This document shows, one piece after another, positions 44,581 to 53,347 of a stretch of DNA of 64,000 nt. Origin of the DNA: Micromonospora sonchi (lineage in GTDB: Bacteria; Actinomycetota; Actinomycetes; Mycobacteriales; Micromonosporaceae); contig NZ_BMNB01000010.1 of NCBI RefSeq assembly GCF_014646235.1, positions 157,942 through 221,941 on the forward strand, read 5' to 3'. Every line of letters starts with the position of its first letter. Position 1 is the stretch's first letter. The position numbers were made by a program, and so were the translations under genes. The notes beneath the pieces are model-generated. The model did not search any database. It was not told the DNA's origin and saw only the letters and a program-made list of their open reading frames with translations.

Positions 44581-45234
44581 ATGACCGACCAGCACGGTGA
44601 GCTGGACGCCGCACTCGAGCGCGTGATCGAAGCGGCCCGTCACCACCTGGCGGCGGTCCGCGCCGCCGCCGGCCGGATCGACGACGACGACGTCTGGCGC
44701 GCGTACGTCGCGTTGAACAACGCGTCGTTCGCGTACGACGAGCAACTCATGGACGCCTTCGGCGAGGTCACCCCGTGGGACGTCGAGTCGATCGACCCGG
44801 ACGAGGCCGACCAGCGGTTCGGTGGTGGCGAGGGAGGCGAGCCCGACGACCCGCACTCCCGGGTGATCTCGGTGCGCCAGCGGCGCGACTACCGGGTACC
44901 GAGCGTCTCGGCGCTGATCCGCGTCGCCGACGCGGCCCGGCGGGAGGGACTGCCGGCCGACGAGGAGGTGCCGCCGGTCGAGGGCGTCGGTGAGGCGGTG
45001 CTGGAGCTGCTGCAGAGCGGCGACGGCTCACTCGGTGCGCTCGACGTGCCGGAGTTGGAGCCACTCGACGGCGTGGTGATGGTCAGCGAGGTCGCCACCC
45101 CGGTCGACCTGGAGTCCTTCGACGACGACGACGCGGCGGGCCCGTTCCGGCCCGCGGCCGACGACCGCCTGGTCGGCCGGCTCGACGAGCACCCGTTCGC
45201 GGAGTTCGACGACGAGCACGACCACGTGCACTGA
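44581..45234 (+). CDS. Acidic hypothetical protein
   Basis: A 217-residue protein, strongly acidic (many Asp and Glu, ending FDDEHDHVH). The first 70 residues are helical (LDAALERVIEAARHHLAAVR) and the C-terminal half looks loosely ordered. AAAGGGA precedes ATG 44581. The His- and Asp-rich tail could bind metal, but that is a guess from composition. Family not recognised. It follows the M20 peptidase on the same strand. Confidence 0.6.
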   Translation: MTDQHGELDAALERVIEAARHHLAAVRAAAGRIDDDDVWRAYVALNNASFAYDEQLMDAFGEVTPWDVESIDPDEADQRFGGGEGGEPDDPHSRVISVRQRRDYRVPSVSALIRVADAARREGLPADEEVPPVEGVGEAVLELLQSGDGSLGALDVPELEPLDGVVMVSEVATPVDLESFDDDDAAGPFRPAADDRLVGRLDEHPFAEFDDEHDHVH

Positions 45235-45311
45235 GTCCGCGCCGTCGAGCTGACGGCGTGGCCGGAGCACCGGAGGCGGCCGGGATCGGGGGACCGGTCC
45301 CGGCCGCCGAC

Positions 45312-45503
45312 TCAGTACGACAGGCCGGGCTGCGGCGTGTTGATTCGGCGGCGGCGCAACATTACCTGGCGCGTGCCGTCCCGGAACAGTCGTACCCGAG
45401 CCAACTCCCACCCGGAGAACTCGGCCTGGATCGCCAGCTGCGCCGCAGCGGTCAACCGGTCGACATTCGGCGGCAACCGCAGCGGCGCGTACTCGTAGTC
45501 CAT
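45312..45503 (-). CDS. DUF5703 family protein
   Basis: A 63-residue protein, MDYEYAPLRLPPNVDRLTAA, then a WELARVRLFRDGTRQVMLRR strand pair, that fits the short DUF5703 actinobacterial family. The function is unknown. The single in-frame ATG at 45503 is used. Confidence 0.75.
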   Translation of the reverse strand: MDYEYAPLRLPPNVDRLTAAAQLAIQAEFSGWELARVRLFRDGTRQVMLRRRRINTPQPGLSY

Positions 45504-45599
45504 GGCCCCTATGCTGCCCAGCCGTACCCCCGAACGCCACTCTCGGCCGGGTGACCCACGCCGCCGGCCGCCCGGCGTCGCGTCTCGGGGGCCGGCCGC

Positions 45600-46571
45600 T
45601 CACCCGTCGCGTTCGGGGTAGCCGACCTCCAGCGCCGAGACGTCGTCCAGCGCCGTGGTGATCTCCTCGGGCAGCCGCATCCGCTCCACCTGAAGCGCGC
45701 CGAGCAGTTGCCCGGCCGTACGCGCGCCGAGGATCGGCGCGGTCACTCCGGGCCGGTCCCGGATCCAGGCCAGCGCCACCTCCAGCGGGGACACCCCGAG
45801 CCCGCTCGCGGCGGTGGCCACCGCCTCGACGATGCTGGAGCAGCGCGGCTCCAGGTAGGTGGCGACGAACCGTTCGAAGTGCGGCGACACCGCCCGGGAG
45901 TCCGCCGGCCGCCCGTGCCGGTACTTGCCGGTGAGCACCCCGCGACCCAGCGGCGACCAGGGCAGCACCCCCAGGCCGAGCGCCTCGCAGGCCGGCAGCA
46001 CCTCCCGCTCCACGCCCCGCTCCAACAGCGAATACTCCACCTGGGCGGCGACCACCGGCGTCCGCCCCGGCCAGGCCGTCTGCCAGGCCGCCGCCTGGGC
46101 GGTCTGCCAGCCGGAGAAGTTGGACACGCCGATGTAGCGCACCCGTCCGCTGGCCACCGCGTGGTCCAGCGCTGCGAGGGTCTCCTCCAGCGGGGTCTGC
46201 GGGTCGTAGCAGTGCACCTGGAAGAGATCCACATGGTCGGTGCCCAACCGGCGCAGCGAGGCGTCCAGGGTACGCAGCAGATGCCCCCGGGAGTTGTCCC
46301 GCCGCCGCTCCCCGCCGGGGCGCAACCCCGCCTTGGTCGCGATGAGCAGTTCCTCGCGGGGCACCAGGGTGCCCAGCAGGGAGCCGATCACCGACTCGGC
46401 GTCGCCGTCGCCGTACACGTCGGCGGTGTCGATCAGGTTGCCACCCGCGTCGAGGAAACTCTTCAGTTGCGCCGCCGCGTCGTCGGCGTCGGTGTCCCGA
46501 CCCCAGGTCATCGTGCCGAGCGCGAGCCGGGAAACCGCCAGCCCGCTTCGGCCGAGCGGTCGCTGCTGCAT
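45600..46571 (-). CDS. Aldo/keto reductase
   Basis: A 323-residue (beta/alpha)8 barrel enzyme of the aldo/keto reductase family. The catalytic Asp and Tyr are in IDTADVYGDGDAE, the Lys in LLIATKAGLRPGG, and the His in DLFQVHCYDPQTP; the NADPH loop is near PILGARTAGQLLGALQ. The tyrosine and its partners are intact. It reduces carbonyls or sugars with NADPH. It diverges from the F420-type LLM gene and may act in detoxification; the substrate is unknown. Confidence 0.9.
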   Translation of the reverse strand: MQQRPLGRSGLAVSRLALGTMTWGRDTDADDAAAQLKSFLDAGGNLIDTADVYGDGDAESVIGSLLGTLVPREELLIATKAGLRPGGERRRDNSRGHLLRTLDASLRRLGTDHVDLFQVHCYDPQTPLEETLAALDHAVASGRVRYIGVSNFSGWQTAQAAAWQTAWPGRTPVVAAQVEYSLLERGVEREVLPACEALGLGVLPWSPLGRGVLTGKYRHGRPADSRAVSPHFERFVATYLEPRCSSIVEAVATAASGLGVSPLEVALAWIRDRPGVTAPILGARTAGQLLGALQVERMRLPEEITTALDDVSALEVGYPERDG

Positions 46572-46710
46572 GGGTGAACCTTATTTCGTACCAGGCCAAA
46601 CCGACATCCTCGCTCCTGTCGAGTCTGCCCACGACGCGAGGGTGAGCCGGTGATCGTCCCTACCGCCGGCATTGCGTAACCTGATGCGACTGCGAATGGG
46701 GGAGGACTCT

Positions 46711-47763
46711 GTGCGACTCGGGCTAAGCCTCGGATACCAGACAGCGTGGAGCACACCGGCCGACCACCTGGCCCTGGCTCAGGAGGCGGAGCGGCTCGGC
46801 TACGCGGTGGTGTGGGCGGCGGAGGCGTACGGCTCCGACTCGCCGAGCATGCTGGCCTGGATCGCCGGGCAGACCGAACGGATCGACATCGGCAGTGCCG
46901 TGATGCAGATCCCCGCCCGTACGCCCGCGATGACCGCGATGACCGCGGCCACCATCGACGCGCTCTCCGGCGGTCGGTTCCGCCTAGGCCTGGGGGTCTC
47001 CGGTCCGCAGGTCTCCGAGGGCTGGCACGGCGTACGCTTCGGCAAGCCTCTCGCGCGCACCCGGGAGTACGTGGACATCGTGCGGCTGGCGGTGGCCCGT
47101 AAGGAGGTCGCCTACGACGGCGACTTCTACACCCTGCCGCTGCCCGACGGCCCCGGCAAGGCGCTGCGGCTGGGTTTCCACCCGCCGCGCGAGCACATCC
47201 CCACCTACCTGGCCGCGGTGGGACCGAAGAACCTGGAGCTGGCCGGCGAGATCGCCGACGGCTGGCTGGCTGTCTTCTTCGCCCCCGAGTTCGCCGACGA
47301 GCAGCTCGCGGCGGTACGCGCCGGCCGGGCCCGGGCCGGCAAGGAACTGGCCGGCTTCGACGTGGTGCCCTCCGTGCCGGTCGTGGTCGGCGACGACGTC
47401 GCCTCCTGCGCCGAACTGGTCCGCTGGTACGCGGCCCTCTACGTCGGCGGCATGGGCAGCCGGCAGCAGAACTTCTACAACCAGTTGGCCACCCGGATGG
47501 GCTACGGCGACGCCGCCCGCGAGGTGCAGGACCTCTACCTGGCCAAGCGGCAGCGCGACGCCGCCGCCGCGGTGCCGTTGGAGTTCATCGACCGGACCTC
47601 CCTGCTCGGGCCCAAGGAACGCATCGCGGAGCGGATGCGCCAGTTCGCCGAGGCCGGGGTGACCACCCTCTCGGTGACCCTCTTCGCCGCCGACCGCGAC
47701 AGCGGGGTGCAGACCCTGCGCACCGTCGCCGAGGCCCTGGACCTCTCGGGAGTCGGGGAGTGA
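46711..47763 (+). CDS. LLM-class F420-dependent oxidoreductase
   Basis: A 350-residue luciferase-like monooxygenase-fold protein: [12 protein letters not shown] at the start, [20 protein letters not shown], the mid-barrel [20 protein letters not shown], and [20 protein letters not shown]. The HGVRFGKP region and the actinobacterial origin suggest F420 rather than FMN. GTG 46711 follows GGGGGAGG. Its stop overlaps the uppP start (GTGA), so the two are translated together, a gene pair seen widely in actinobacteria. Confidence 0.85.
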   Translation: MRLGLSLGYQTAWSTPADHLALAQEAERLGYAVVWAAEAYGSDSPSMLAWIAGQTERIDIGSAVMQIPARTPAMTAMTAATIDALSGGRFRLGLGVSGPQVSEGWHGVRFGKPLARTREYVDIVRLAVARKEVAYDGDFYTLPLPDGPGKALRLGFHPPREHIPTYLAAVGPKNLELAGEIADGWLAVFFAPEFADEQLAAVRAGRARAGKELAGFDVVPSVPVVVGDDVASCAELVRWYAALYVGGMGSRQQNFYNQLATRMGYGDAAREVQDLYLAKRQRDAAAAVPLEFIDRTSLLGPKERIAERMRQFAEAGVTTLSVTLFAADRDSGVQTLRTVAEALDLSGVGE

Positions 47764-48596
47764 CCTGGATCGAAGCCATCGTCCTGGGCATCGTCCAGGG
47801 CCTGACCGAGTTCCTGCCGGTCAGCTCGTCGGGGCACCTGCGGATCACCTCGGCGATCTTCTTCGAGCGGGACGCCGGCGCGTCCTTCACCGCCGTCACC
47901 CAGTTGGGCACCGAGGCGGCGGTGCTGCTCTACTTCGCCAAGGACATCTGGCGGATCGGCCGGACCTGGGTCGTCGGCATCTGGGACTCCTCGGTACGTA
48001 GCAGCCTGGACTACCGGATGGGCTGGTACGTGATCATCGGCTCGATCCCGATCGGCGCCTTCGGCTTCCTGTTCAAGGACCAGATCCGGGAGACCGCCCG
48101 CAACCTGTGGGTGGTGGCCACCACTCTGATCGTCTTCGCCTTCGTGCTCGCGTTCGCCGAGTACTGGGGCCGGCAGACCCGGACGCTCAAGAACTTCCGG
48201 ATGCGCGACGGCGTGGTGATGGGTTTCGCCCAGGCGCTGGCGCTCATCCCCGGCGTGTCGCGCTCGGGGGCGACCCTGACCTTCGGCCTGTTCCTCAACC
48301 TCACCCGGGAGACCGCGGCCCGCTACTCGTTCCTGCTGGCCATCCCGGCCGTGGTGATGTCCGGGATATTCAGCCTGGGCGACGTCTTCGAACCGGCGGC
48401 CCCGGGCACCTCCGTGCCCACCGTCGCGCAGATGGTCGTCGCCACGCTGATCGCGTTCGTGGTCGGCTACGCGGCCATCGCCTGGCTGCTGCGCTACGTC
48501 GCACACCACACCCTGTACGTCTTCGTGCTCTACCGGGTCGCGGTCGGCACCCTGGTCTTCGCCCTCCTGCTCACCGGCACCATCACCGCCACCTGA
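47760..48596 (+). CDS. uppP: Undecaprenyl-diphosphatase
   Basis: A 278-residue membrane protein of the UppP/BacA family with about eight helices. The conserved [13 protein letters not shown] and [12 protein letters not shown] motifs carry the catalytic Glu, Ser, Arg and His that dephosphorylate undecaprenyl pyrophosphate, recycling the carrier lipid for peptidoglycan. GTG 47760 overlaps the upstream stop. A family A repeat begins six bases after the stop and may terminate the transcript. Confidence 0.95.
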   Translation: MTWIEAIVLGIVQGLTEFLPVSSSGHLRITSAIFFERDAGASFTAVTQLGTEAAVLLYFAKDIWRIGRTWVVGIWDSSVRSSLDYRMGWYVIIGSIPIGAFGFLFKDQIRETARNLWVVATTLIVFAFVLAFAEYWGRQTRTLKNFRMRDGVVMGFAQALALIPGVSRSGATLTFGLFLNLTRETAARYSFLLAIPAVVMSGIFSLGDVFEPAAPGTSVPTVAQMVVATLIAFVVGYAAIAWLLRYVAHHTLYVFVLYRVAVGTLVFALLLTGTITAT

Positions 48597-48601
48597 GATG
48601 C

Positions 48602-48655
48602 AAGGAAGGGCCCCTTCTTAACGCCTCAGGTAGAGCAGGGGCCCCTTCTTAACAC
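48602..48655 (+). repeat. Family A repeat, locus 5
   Basis: Units AAGGAAGGGCCCCTTCTTAA from 48602 and GCAGGGGCCCCTTCTTAAC from 48635, whose GGGCCCC cores are exactly 31 bp apart (48608 and 48639). It lies just behind uppP and before the phosphomutase gene, which is on the same strand. Confidence 0.8.
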
Positions 48656-48702
48656 CCGACACGCCCCCGTCGAGGTCCGGGCGTGGGCCTAGTGTGGGTC
48701 GG

Positions 48703-49407
48703 GTGGCGACCCTTTTGCTCCTGCGGCACGGACGTACCACCGCGAACGCCGACGGCGGCCTGGCCGGCCGGCAGCCGGTCGAGCTGGACGAGACCGGCCG
48801 GGCGCAGGCCGAAGCGGTGGGCGAGCGGCTGCGGGCGGTGCCATTGGCCGCCGTCGTGACCAGCCCGCTGATCCGCTGCCGGCAGACCGTCGCGCTGGCG
48901 CTGCCGCAGGCGGCGCCGGTGGTCGACGAGGGACTCATCGAGTGCGGGTACGGCAGTTGGGAGGGGCAGCCGCTGAAGAAGCTGGCCAAGGAACCGCTCT
49001 GGCCGGTCGTGCAGCAGCACCCCAGCGCGGCCGTCTTTCCCGAGGGCGAATCGATGGCGCAGATGGCGGCCCGTGCGGTGGCGGCGGTACGCGCCTGGGA
49101 CGCCCGGCTGACCGCCGAACACGGCCCCGAGGCGGTCTGGCTGGCGTGCAGCCACGGCGACGTGATCAAGGCCATCGTCGCCGACGCGCTCGGCGTACAC
49201 CTGGATCTTTTTCAGCGGATCGTGGTCGACCCGGCGTCGGTGACCGCGATCCGCTACACCCCGTTGCGTCCCTTCCTGCTCCGGCTCAACGACATCGGCG
49301 GTGACCTGAACGCCCTGGTCCCGCCGCCGCCCAAGCGGCGTCGGCGGGCCAGCCGCCCGGCGGACTCGGACGCCGCGGTCGGCGGCGGTACGGGAGCGTC
49401 CGGGTGA
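48703..49407 (+). CDS. MSMEG_4193-type histidine phosphatase/phosphomutase
   Basis: A 234-residue protein of the histidine phosphatase superfamily. The active RHG is in ATLLLLRHGRTTANADGG, the second arginine in VTSPLIRCRQTVALAL, the Glu in GLIECGYGSWEG, and the second His in ACSHGDVIKAIVADAL. It matches the actinobacterial MSMEG_4193 family found with DUF3090, SCO1664-type and mshC genes. The GTG at 48703 is chosen because family proteins begin directly at the ATLLLLRHG strand. The substrate is unknown. Confidence 0.85.
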   Translation: MATLLLLRHGRTTANADGGLAGRQPVELDETGRAQAEAVGERLRAVPLAAVVTSPLIRCRQTVALALPQAAPVVDEGLIECGYGSWEGQPLKKLAKEPLWPVVQQHPSAAVFPEGESMAQMAARAVAAVRAWDARLTAEHGPEAVWLACSHGDVIKAIVADALGVHLDLFQRIVVDPASVTAIRYTPLRPFLLRLNDIGGDLNALVPPPPKRRRRASRPADSDAAVGGGTGASG

Positions 49408-49489
49408 GCCGACCGACGCCGGCCCACCGGGCAGCGATTCGGGTCGGTGGGGTGCGCGGCACGCGGAGGCGCCGGATAGGGTCTCTGGT

Positions 49490-50068
49490 ATGACCCACCA
49501 GGTGCACGCCTTCGAGCCGCCGGAGCGGTTCGTCGCCGGGACCGTCGGGCCGCCGGGGGAGCGCACCTTCTTCCTCCAAGCGCGCGGCGGCGGCCGGCTG
49601 GTCAGCGTCGCGCTGGAAAAGGTCCAGGTCTCCCTGCTCGCCGAGAAGCTGGAGGAACTGCTCACCGAGGCGCAGCGCCGATTCGGGGTCCAGTTGCCCG
49701 AAGCGCCGGCCTCGCTCGGTGACAACGACCCGCTGGAGACGCCGGTCGACGAGGAGTTCCGGGTCGGCACCCTGGGCCTGGCCTTCGACGCGGACACCGC
49801 GACCGTGGTGATCGAGGCGATCGCGGTCGGCGAGGCGGAGACCGAGATCGAGTTGGGCGAGTCGGAGGAGGACGACGAGGCCGACGACGTCGAGCCCGAC
49901 GAGGATCTCGACCGGCTCCGGGTGCGGTTGACCCCCGAGGAGACCCGCGCGTTCATCGAACGGGCCCGCCGGGTGGTCAACGCCGGACGTCCCCCCTGCC
50001 CGCTCTGCGGCCAGCCGCTCGACCCGGCCGGTCACCTCTGCCCCCGGAACAACGGCTACCACCGGTGA
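49490..50068 (+). CDS. DUF3090 family protein
   Basis: A 192-residue protein: FVAGTVGPPGERTFFLQARG, LGLAFDADTATVVIEAIAVG and the C-terminal zinc-like CPLCGQPLDPAGHLCPRNNG (C-x2-C ... H-x-C). This is the DUF3090 family, which in actinobacteria sits beside the phosphomutase and SCO1664 family genes. An acidic stretch (about residues 120-145) precedes the final domain. Its stop overlaps the next gene's GTG. The role is unknown, though the block is conserved with mycothiol genes. Confidence 0.85.
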   Translation: MTHQVHAFEPPERFVAGTVGPPGERTFFLQARGGGRLVSVALEKVQVSLLAEKLEELLTEAQRRFGVQLPEAPASLGDNDPLETPVDEEFRVGTLGLAFDADTATVVIEAIAVGEAETEIELGESEEDDEADDVEPDEDLDRLRVRLTPEETRAFIERARRVVNAGRPPCPLCGQPLDPAGHLCPRNNGYHR

Positions 50069-50883
50069 CCTCGTCCGGCCTGGCACCCCGGCGCGACGGT
50101 GCCGCCGCACTGCGTCTGCTGCGCGACGGCGAACTGACCGTCGAGGGGCGGCTGGTCGACGCGTCGAACACCACCCTGCGCGGCATCCTCACCCTGGCCG
50201 GCGCGGCCGCCCGGTGCGTCTACAAGCCGGTGCGCGGCGAGCGGCCGCTGTGGGACTTCCCGGACGGCACGCTGGCCGGCCGCGAGGTCGCCGCCTACCT
50301 GGTCTCCGCGGCCACCGGCTGGGGCCTGGTGCCACCGACGGTGCTGCGGGCGGGGCCGTTCGGCCCGGGCTCGTGCCAGCTCTGGATCGACGAGCCGCCC
50401 GACACCGAACCGCTGGTCGCGTTCGTACCGGCCGACGCGCTGCCGCCCCGATGGATCCCGGTCGCCGCGGCCCGCGACGACGAGGGCACCCCGTACGCCC
50501 TGGCGCACGCCGACGATCCCCGGCTGGCCCGGCTCGCGGTCTTCGACGCGGTGATCAACAACGCGGACCGCAAGGGCGGGCACGTCCTACGCGGCCCGGA
50601 CGACCGGATCCACGGGGTCGACCACGGGGTGAGTTTCCACGTGGAGGAGAAGCTGCGTACGGTCCTCTGGGGTTGGGCCGGCCGGCCGCTGCCCGACGAC
50701 GCCGTCGAGGCGCTCGACCGGCTTGCCCGCCAGGTCGCCGGTCCGCTCGGCGACGAGTTGGCCGAGCACCTCACCATCGGCGAGGTCACCGAGCTGGCGG
50801 TCCGGATCGACCGGCTGCGCGCCGACGGCCGGTTCCCGCAGCCGCCGCAGGACTGGCCGGCCGTACCGTGGCCACCCCTGTGA
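50065..50883 (+). CDS. SCO1664 family protein (PI3/4-kinase-like fold)
   Basis: A 272-residue protein: ARCVYKPVRGERPLWDFPDG (Lys), FDAVINNADRKGGHVLRGPD and IHGVDHGVSFHVEEKLRTVL, which carry the kinase-type NxDR..G and DHG residues. These define the SCO1664 family, similar in fold to phosphatidylinositol or HipA-like kinases. The substrate is unknown. GTG 50065 overlaps the DUF3090 stop (GTGA). It lies 65 bases upstream of mshC. Confidence 0.85.
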   Translation: MTSSGLAPRRDGAAALRLLRDGELTVEGRLVDASNTTLRGILTLAGAAARCVYKPVRGERPLWDFPDGTLAGREVAAYLVSAATGWGLVPPTVLRAGPFGPGSCQLWIDEPPDTEPLVAFVPADALPPRWIPVAAARDDEGTPYALAHADDPRLARLAVFDAVINNADRKGGHVLRGPDDRIHGVDHGVSFHVEEKLRTVLWGWAGRPLPDDAVEALDRLARQVAGPLGDELAEHLTIGEVTELAVRIDRLRADGRFPQPPQDWPAVPWPPL

Positions 50884-50948
50884 ACCTGAGGCGTTGATCA
50901 CTGCGGAGCCGGCGTGCGTGCGCCCCGCCGCTCGTTAGGCTGGCGGAC

Positions 50949-52187
50949 ATGGAATCTTGGGTGGGGCACGAGGTGCCGCGGTTGCCGGGCAGGAGCGGGC
51001 CGCTGAGGTTGTTCGACTCGGCACGGCAGGGCGTGCACCCGACCGAGCCCGACGGCGCCGCGACGATGTACGTCTGCGGCATCACCCCGTACGACGCCAC
51101 CCACCTGGGTCACGCCGCCACCATGATCGCCTTTGACCTGGTGCAGCGGATGTGGCGCGACGCGGGCCACGAGGTGCGGTACGTGCAGAACGTCACCGAC
51201 ATCGACGATCCGCTGCTGGAGCGGGCCGAGCGCGACGGCGAGGACTGGAGGGTCCTGGCGATGCGGGAGACGGCGCTGTTCCGGGAGGACATGGAGGCGC
51301 TGCGGATGATCCCGCCGGCGCACTACGTGGGCGCCGTCGAGTCGATCCCGGACATCGCCGAGAAGGTGCTGATGCTGCTCAAGGACGGTGCCGCGTACCG
51401 CCTGGACGACGGCACCGGCGACGTCTACTTCGACATCTCGGCCGCGCCCCGCTTCGGCTACGAGTCGAACCTGTCGCGTACCGAGATGCTGGAGATCTTC
51501 CCCGAACGGGGTGGCGACCCGGACCGGGCCGGCAAGCGCGACCCGCTCGACCCGCTGCTGTGGCGCGGCGCCCGCGACGGCGAACCCTCCTGGCCCGGCG
51601 GCGACCTCGGGCCGGGGCGGCCGGGCTGGCACATCGAGTGCGCGGTGATCGCCCTGGACCTGCTCGGGGCCACCATCGACGTGCAGGGCGGCGGCAACGA
51701 CCTGCTCTTTCCGCACCACGAGTGTTCCGCCGCCCACGCCGAGCGGCTGACCGGGGCGGCGCCGTTCGCCGCGCACTACGTGCACGCCGGGATGATCGGC
51801 CTGGACGGCGAGAAGATGTCCAAGTCCCGCGGCAACCTGGTCTTCGTCTCCCGGCTGCGCGCCGACCGGGTCGACCCGATGGCGGTGCGGCTGGCGCTGC
51901 TTTCCGGCCACTACCGCGCCGACCGGCCGTGGACCGACGACCTGTTGGCGGCCGCCCAGCAGCGACTGGCCCGCTGGCGCCGGGCCGCCGCCGCACCCGC
52001 CGGGCCGTCCGGGGAGGCGTTCCTGGCCGGTGTACGCGACCGCCTGACCGACGACCTGGACTCGCCTGGCGCCCTGCGACTGGCCGACGAGTGGGCCGAC
52101 CGCGCCCTGGCCGGCGCAACCGACGACCCGGCCGCCCCCGCCCTCTTCGCCACCACCCTCGACGCCCTCCTAGGCCTGAACCTCTAA
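50949..52187 (+). CDS. mshC: Cysteine:GlcN-inositol ligase (mycothiol biosynthesis)
   Basis: A 412-residue cysteinyl-tRNA-synthetase-like ligase that joins cysteine to GlcN-Ins in mycothiol synthesis. The catalytic [20 protein letters not shown] has the zinc cysteine and HIGH-like turn; a [10 protein letters not shown] motif and [18 protein letters not shown] (KMSKS loop) follow. The anticodon-binding domain of CysRS is absent, as expected for MshC. No strong ribosome site precedes ATG 50949; the gene is the last of the phosphomutase-DUF3090-SCO1664 block. Its end is 36 bases from a family B hairpin. Confidence 0.95.
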   Translation: MESWVGHEVPRLPGRSGPLRLFDSARQGVHPTEPDGAATMYVCGITPYDATHLGHAATMIAFDLVQRMWRDAGHEVRYVQNVTDIDDPLLERAERDGEDWRVLAMRETALFREDMEALRMIPPAHYVGAVESIPDIAEKVLMLLKDGAAYRLDDGTGDVYFDISAAPRFGYESNLSRTEMLEIFPERGGDPDRAGKRDPLDPLLWRGARDGEPSWPGGDLGPGRPGWHIECAVIALDLLGATIDVQGGGNDLLFPHHECSAAHAERLTGAAPFAAHYVHAGMIGLDGEKMSKSRGNLVFVSRLRADRVDPMAVRLALLSGHYRADRPWTDDLLAAAQQRLARWRRAAAAPAGPSGEAFLAGVRDRLTDDLDSPGALRLADEWADRALAGATDDPAAPALFATTLDALLGLNL

Positions 52188-52222
52188 CCCCCCGCCCCCG
52201 CCCCCGCGCTTCGACGCCTCGG

Positions 52223-52291
52223 CGATCTTGCAGTTTCGGTCGCTGTTACGCGGCTTTCATGGCTTTTGCGGCGACGAAAAGTGCAAGATCG
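52223..52291. repeat. Family B hairpin, copy 3
   Basis: Imperfect arms CGATCTTGCAGTTTCGGTCG (52223-) and GCGACGAAAAGTGCAAGATC (52271-) of the same type as 41073-41141, with a different loop. It lies between mshC and the GntR gene, which converge, so it may act as a terminator for both. Confidence 0.75.
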
Positions 52292-52363
52292 CGAGTCTCT
52301 TCGAGACGCCTCGCAGCGAGAAGGGTCAGATCGTGAGCGCTCGGGCGGCGGAGGGGGCAGCCC

Positions 52364-53176
52364 TTAGCCGAGCACGAGACCGGGGTCGGGGTCGGGGTCG
52401 GGGGCCTCGGTGGGGGCGGGGATCTTGTACTCCTCGGTGAGGGTGGTGACCGGGCCGGGCCAGGTGGCCTGGGCCACCTCGATCGGCTTGCGGTGCGGGT
52501 CGTACGCGACGTGCAGCAGGTGCAGCACGGGGGTGTCCGGTCGGATCTGGAGGGTCTCCGCCTCCTCCCGGCTGGGCTGGCGGGCCGTGATCGTGTCGGT
52601 GGCTGTCGCGTACCGCCGGCCGGTGGCCTCCTCGGCCTCCTGGTAGAGCGGGCGGCCGAAGGCCTCGGCCCGCTCGAGCGAGGTGCCGGTGGTGTCGGCG
52701 GGCAGGAACCAGGAGGCGCCCACCTCGACCGGTGAGTCATCGGTGCGGACCAGGTGCCGGCGGCAGAGCAGCTCGGTGCCGTCCGGTACGCCGAACGCGT
52801 CGGCCACCTCGGGCGGGGCGGGGGAACGGCCGACGGAGACCAGTTGTTGCCGGTACCGGGCGGCCAGGTCGGTGTGGTAGCCGCGGAAGCCGCCGTAGCG
52901 ACCGCGGGAGAGGCGGTTGAGCCGCCGCCGGGTGCCCCGCACGTACGTACCCGAGCCGGGCTTGGTGATCAGGACGCCCTCGACCCGCAGCTGGTCGACG
53001 GCGCGTTGCACGGTCTGCTTCGCCACCCCGAACATCTCCGCGATGGCCGGAATGGACGGCAGCCGCTCACCCGGCCCCCAGTCGCCGCGCCGGATCTGTG
53101 TCTTGAGCTGCGCGGCGATCTGTCGGTGCGGAAACTCCGCGGCGCCCGGATTGATCTGCACACCCGCCTCCCTCAT
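52364..53176 (-). CDS. GntR-family regulator, HutC subfamily (UTRA domain)
   Basis: A 270-residue GntR protein. The N-terminal winged helix (residues about 15-80: AAQLKTQIRRGDWGPGERLP, FGVAKQTVQRAVDQLRVEGV, ITKPGSGTYVRG) is followed by a UTRA ligand-binding domain (DGTELLCRRHLVRTDDSPVE, LLHVAYDPHRKPIEVAQATW). The C-terminus DPDPDPDPG comes from a short GGGGTC tandem repeat. The ATG at 53176 has no upstream ribosome site and lies three bases from a perfect palindrome, which suggests a leaderless message and self-control. The ligand is unknown. Confidence 0.85.
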   Translation of the reverse strand: MREAGVQINPGAAEFPHRQIAAQLKTQIRRGDWGPGERLPSIPAIAEMFGVAKQTVQRAVDQLRVEGVLITKPGSGTYVRGTRRRLNRLSRGRYGGFRGYHTDLAARYRQQLVSVGRSPAPPEVADAFGVPDGTELLCRRHLVRTDDSPVEVGASWFLPADTTGTSLERAEAFGRPLYQEAEEATGRRYATATDTITARQPSREEAETLQIRPDTPVLHLLHVAYDPHRKPIEVAQATWPGPVTTLTEEYKIPAPTEAPDPDPDPGLVLG

Positions 53177-53179
53177 CAG

Positions 53180-53191
53180 CTAGGTTCCTAG
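53180..53191. promoter_or_regulatory. GntR operator palindrome next to the start codon
   Basis: CTAGGTTCCTAG: 5-bp arms CTAGG (53180-53184) and CCTAG (53187-53191) around TT. It sits three bases upstream of the GntR ATG, where a bound repressor would block RNA polymerase or a leaderless message. Confidence 0.55.
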
Positions 53192-53251
53192 GATGCCCCA
53201 CGCGCTGTGCCCCGCGCCACCCCGCCCAGCTGCCCTCCCCTCCCCGCCGCC

Positions 53252-53340
53252 CCCACTCTCTGTCCGTTGATCATGAGGTTAGCGGCAGTGGTCGATCTTC
53301 AAAGTGCCGCTAACCTCATGATCAACGCGCAGAGAGTGGG
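53252..53340. repeat. Family C hairpin, copy 2 with outer arms
   Basis: Perfect 22-bp arms (53266-53287 and 53305-53326, GTTGATCATGAGGTTAGCGG) with the same core as 32440-32500, extended by a second pair CCCACTCTCTG (53252-53262) and CAGAGAGTGGG (53330-53340). It lies eight bases downstream of the PAC2 gene, a likely terminator, with the GntR gene beyond. Confidence 0.8.
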
Positions 53341-53347
53341 GTAACGG

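Noticed and set aside
52381..52402. GGGGTC tandem array as a regulatory repeat
   Set aside because: It lies inside the GntR gene and encodes the DPDPDPDPG tail; it is simply low-complexity coding sequence.
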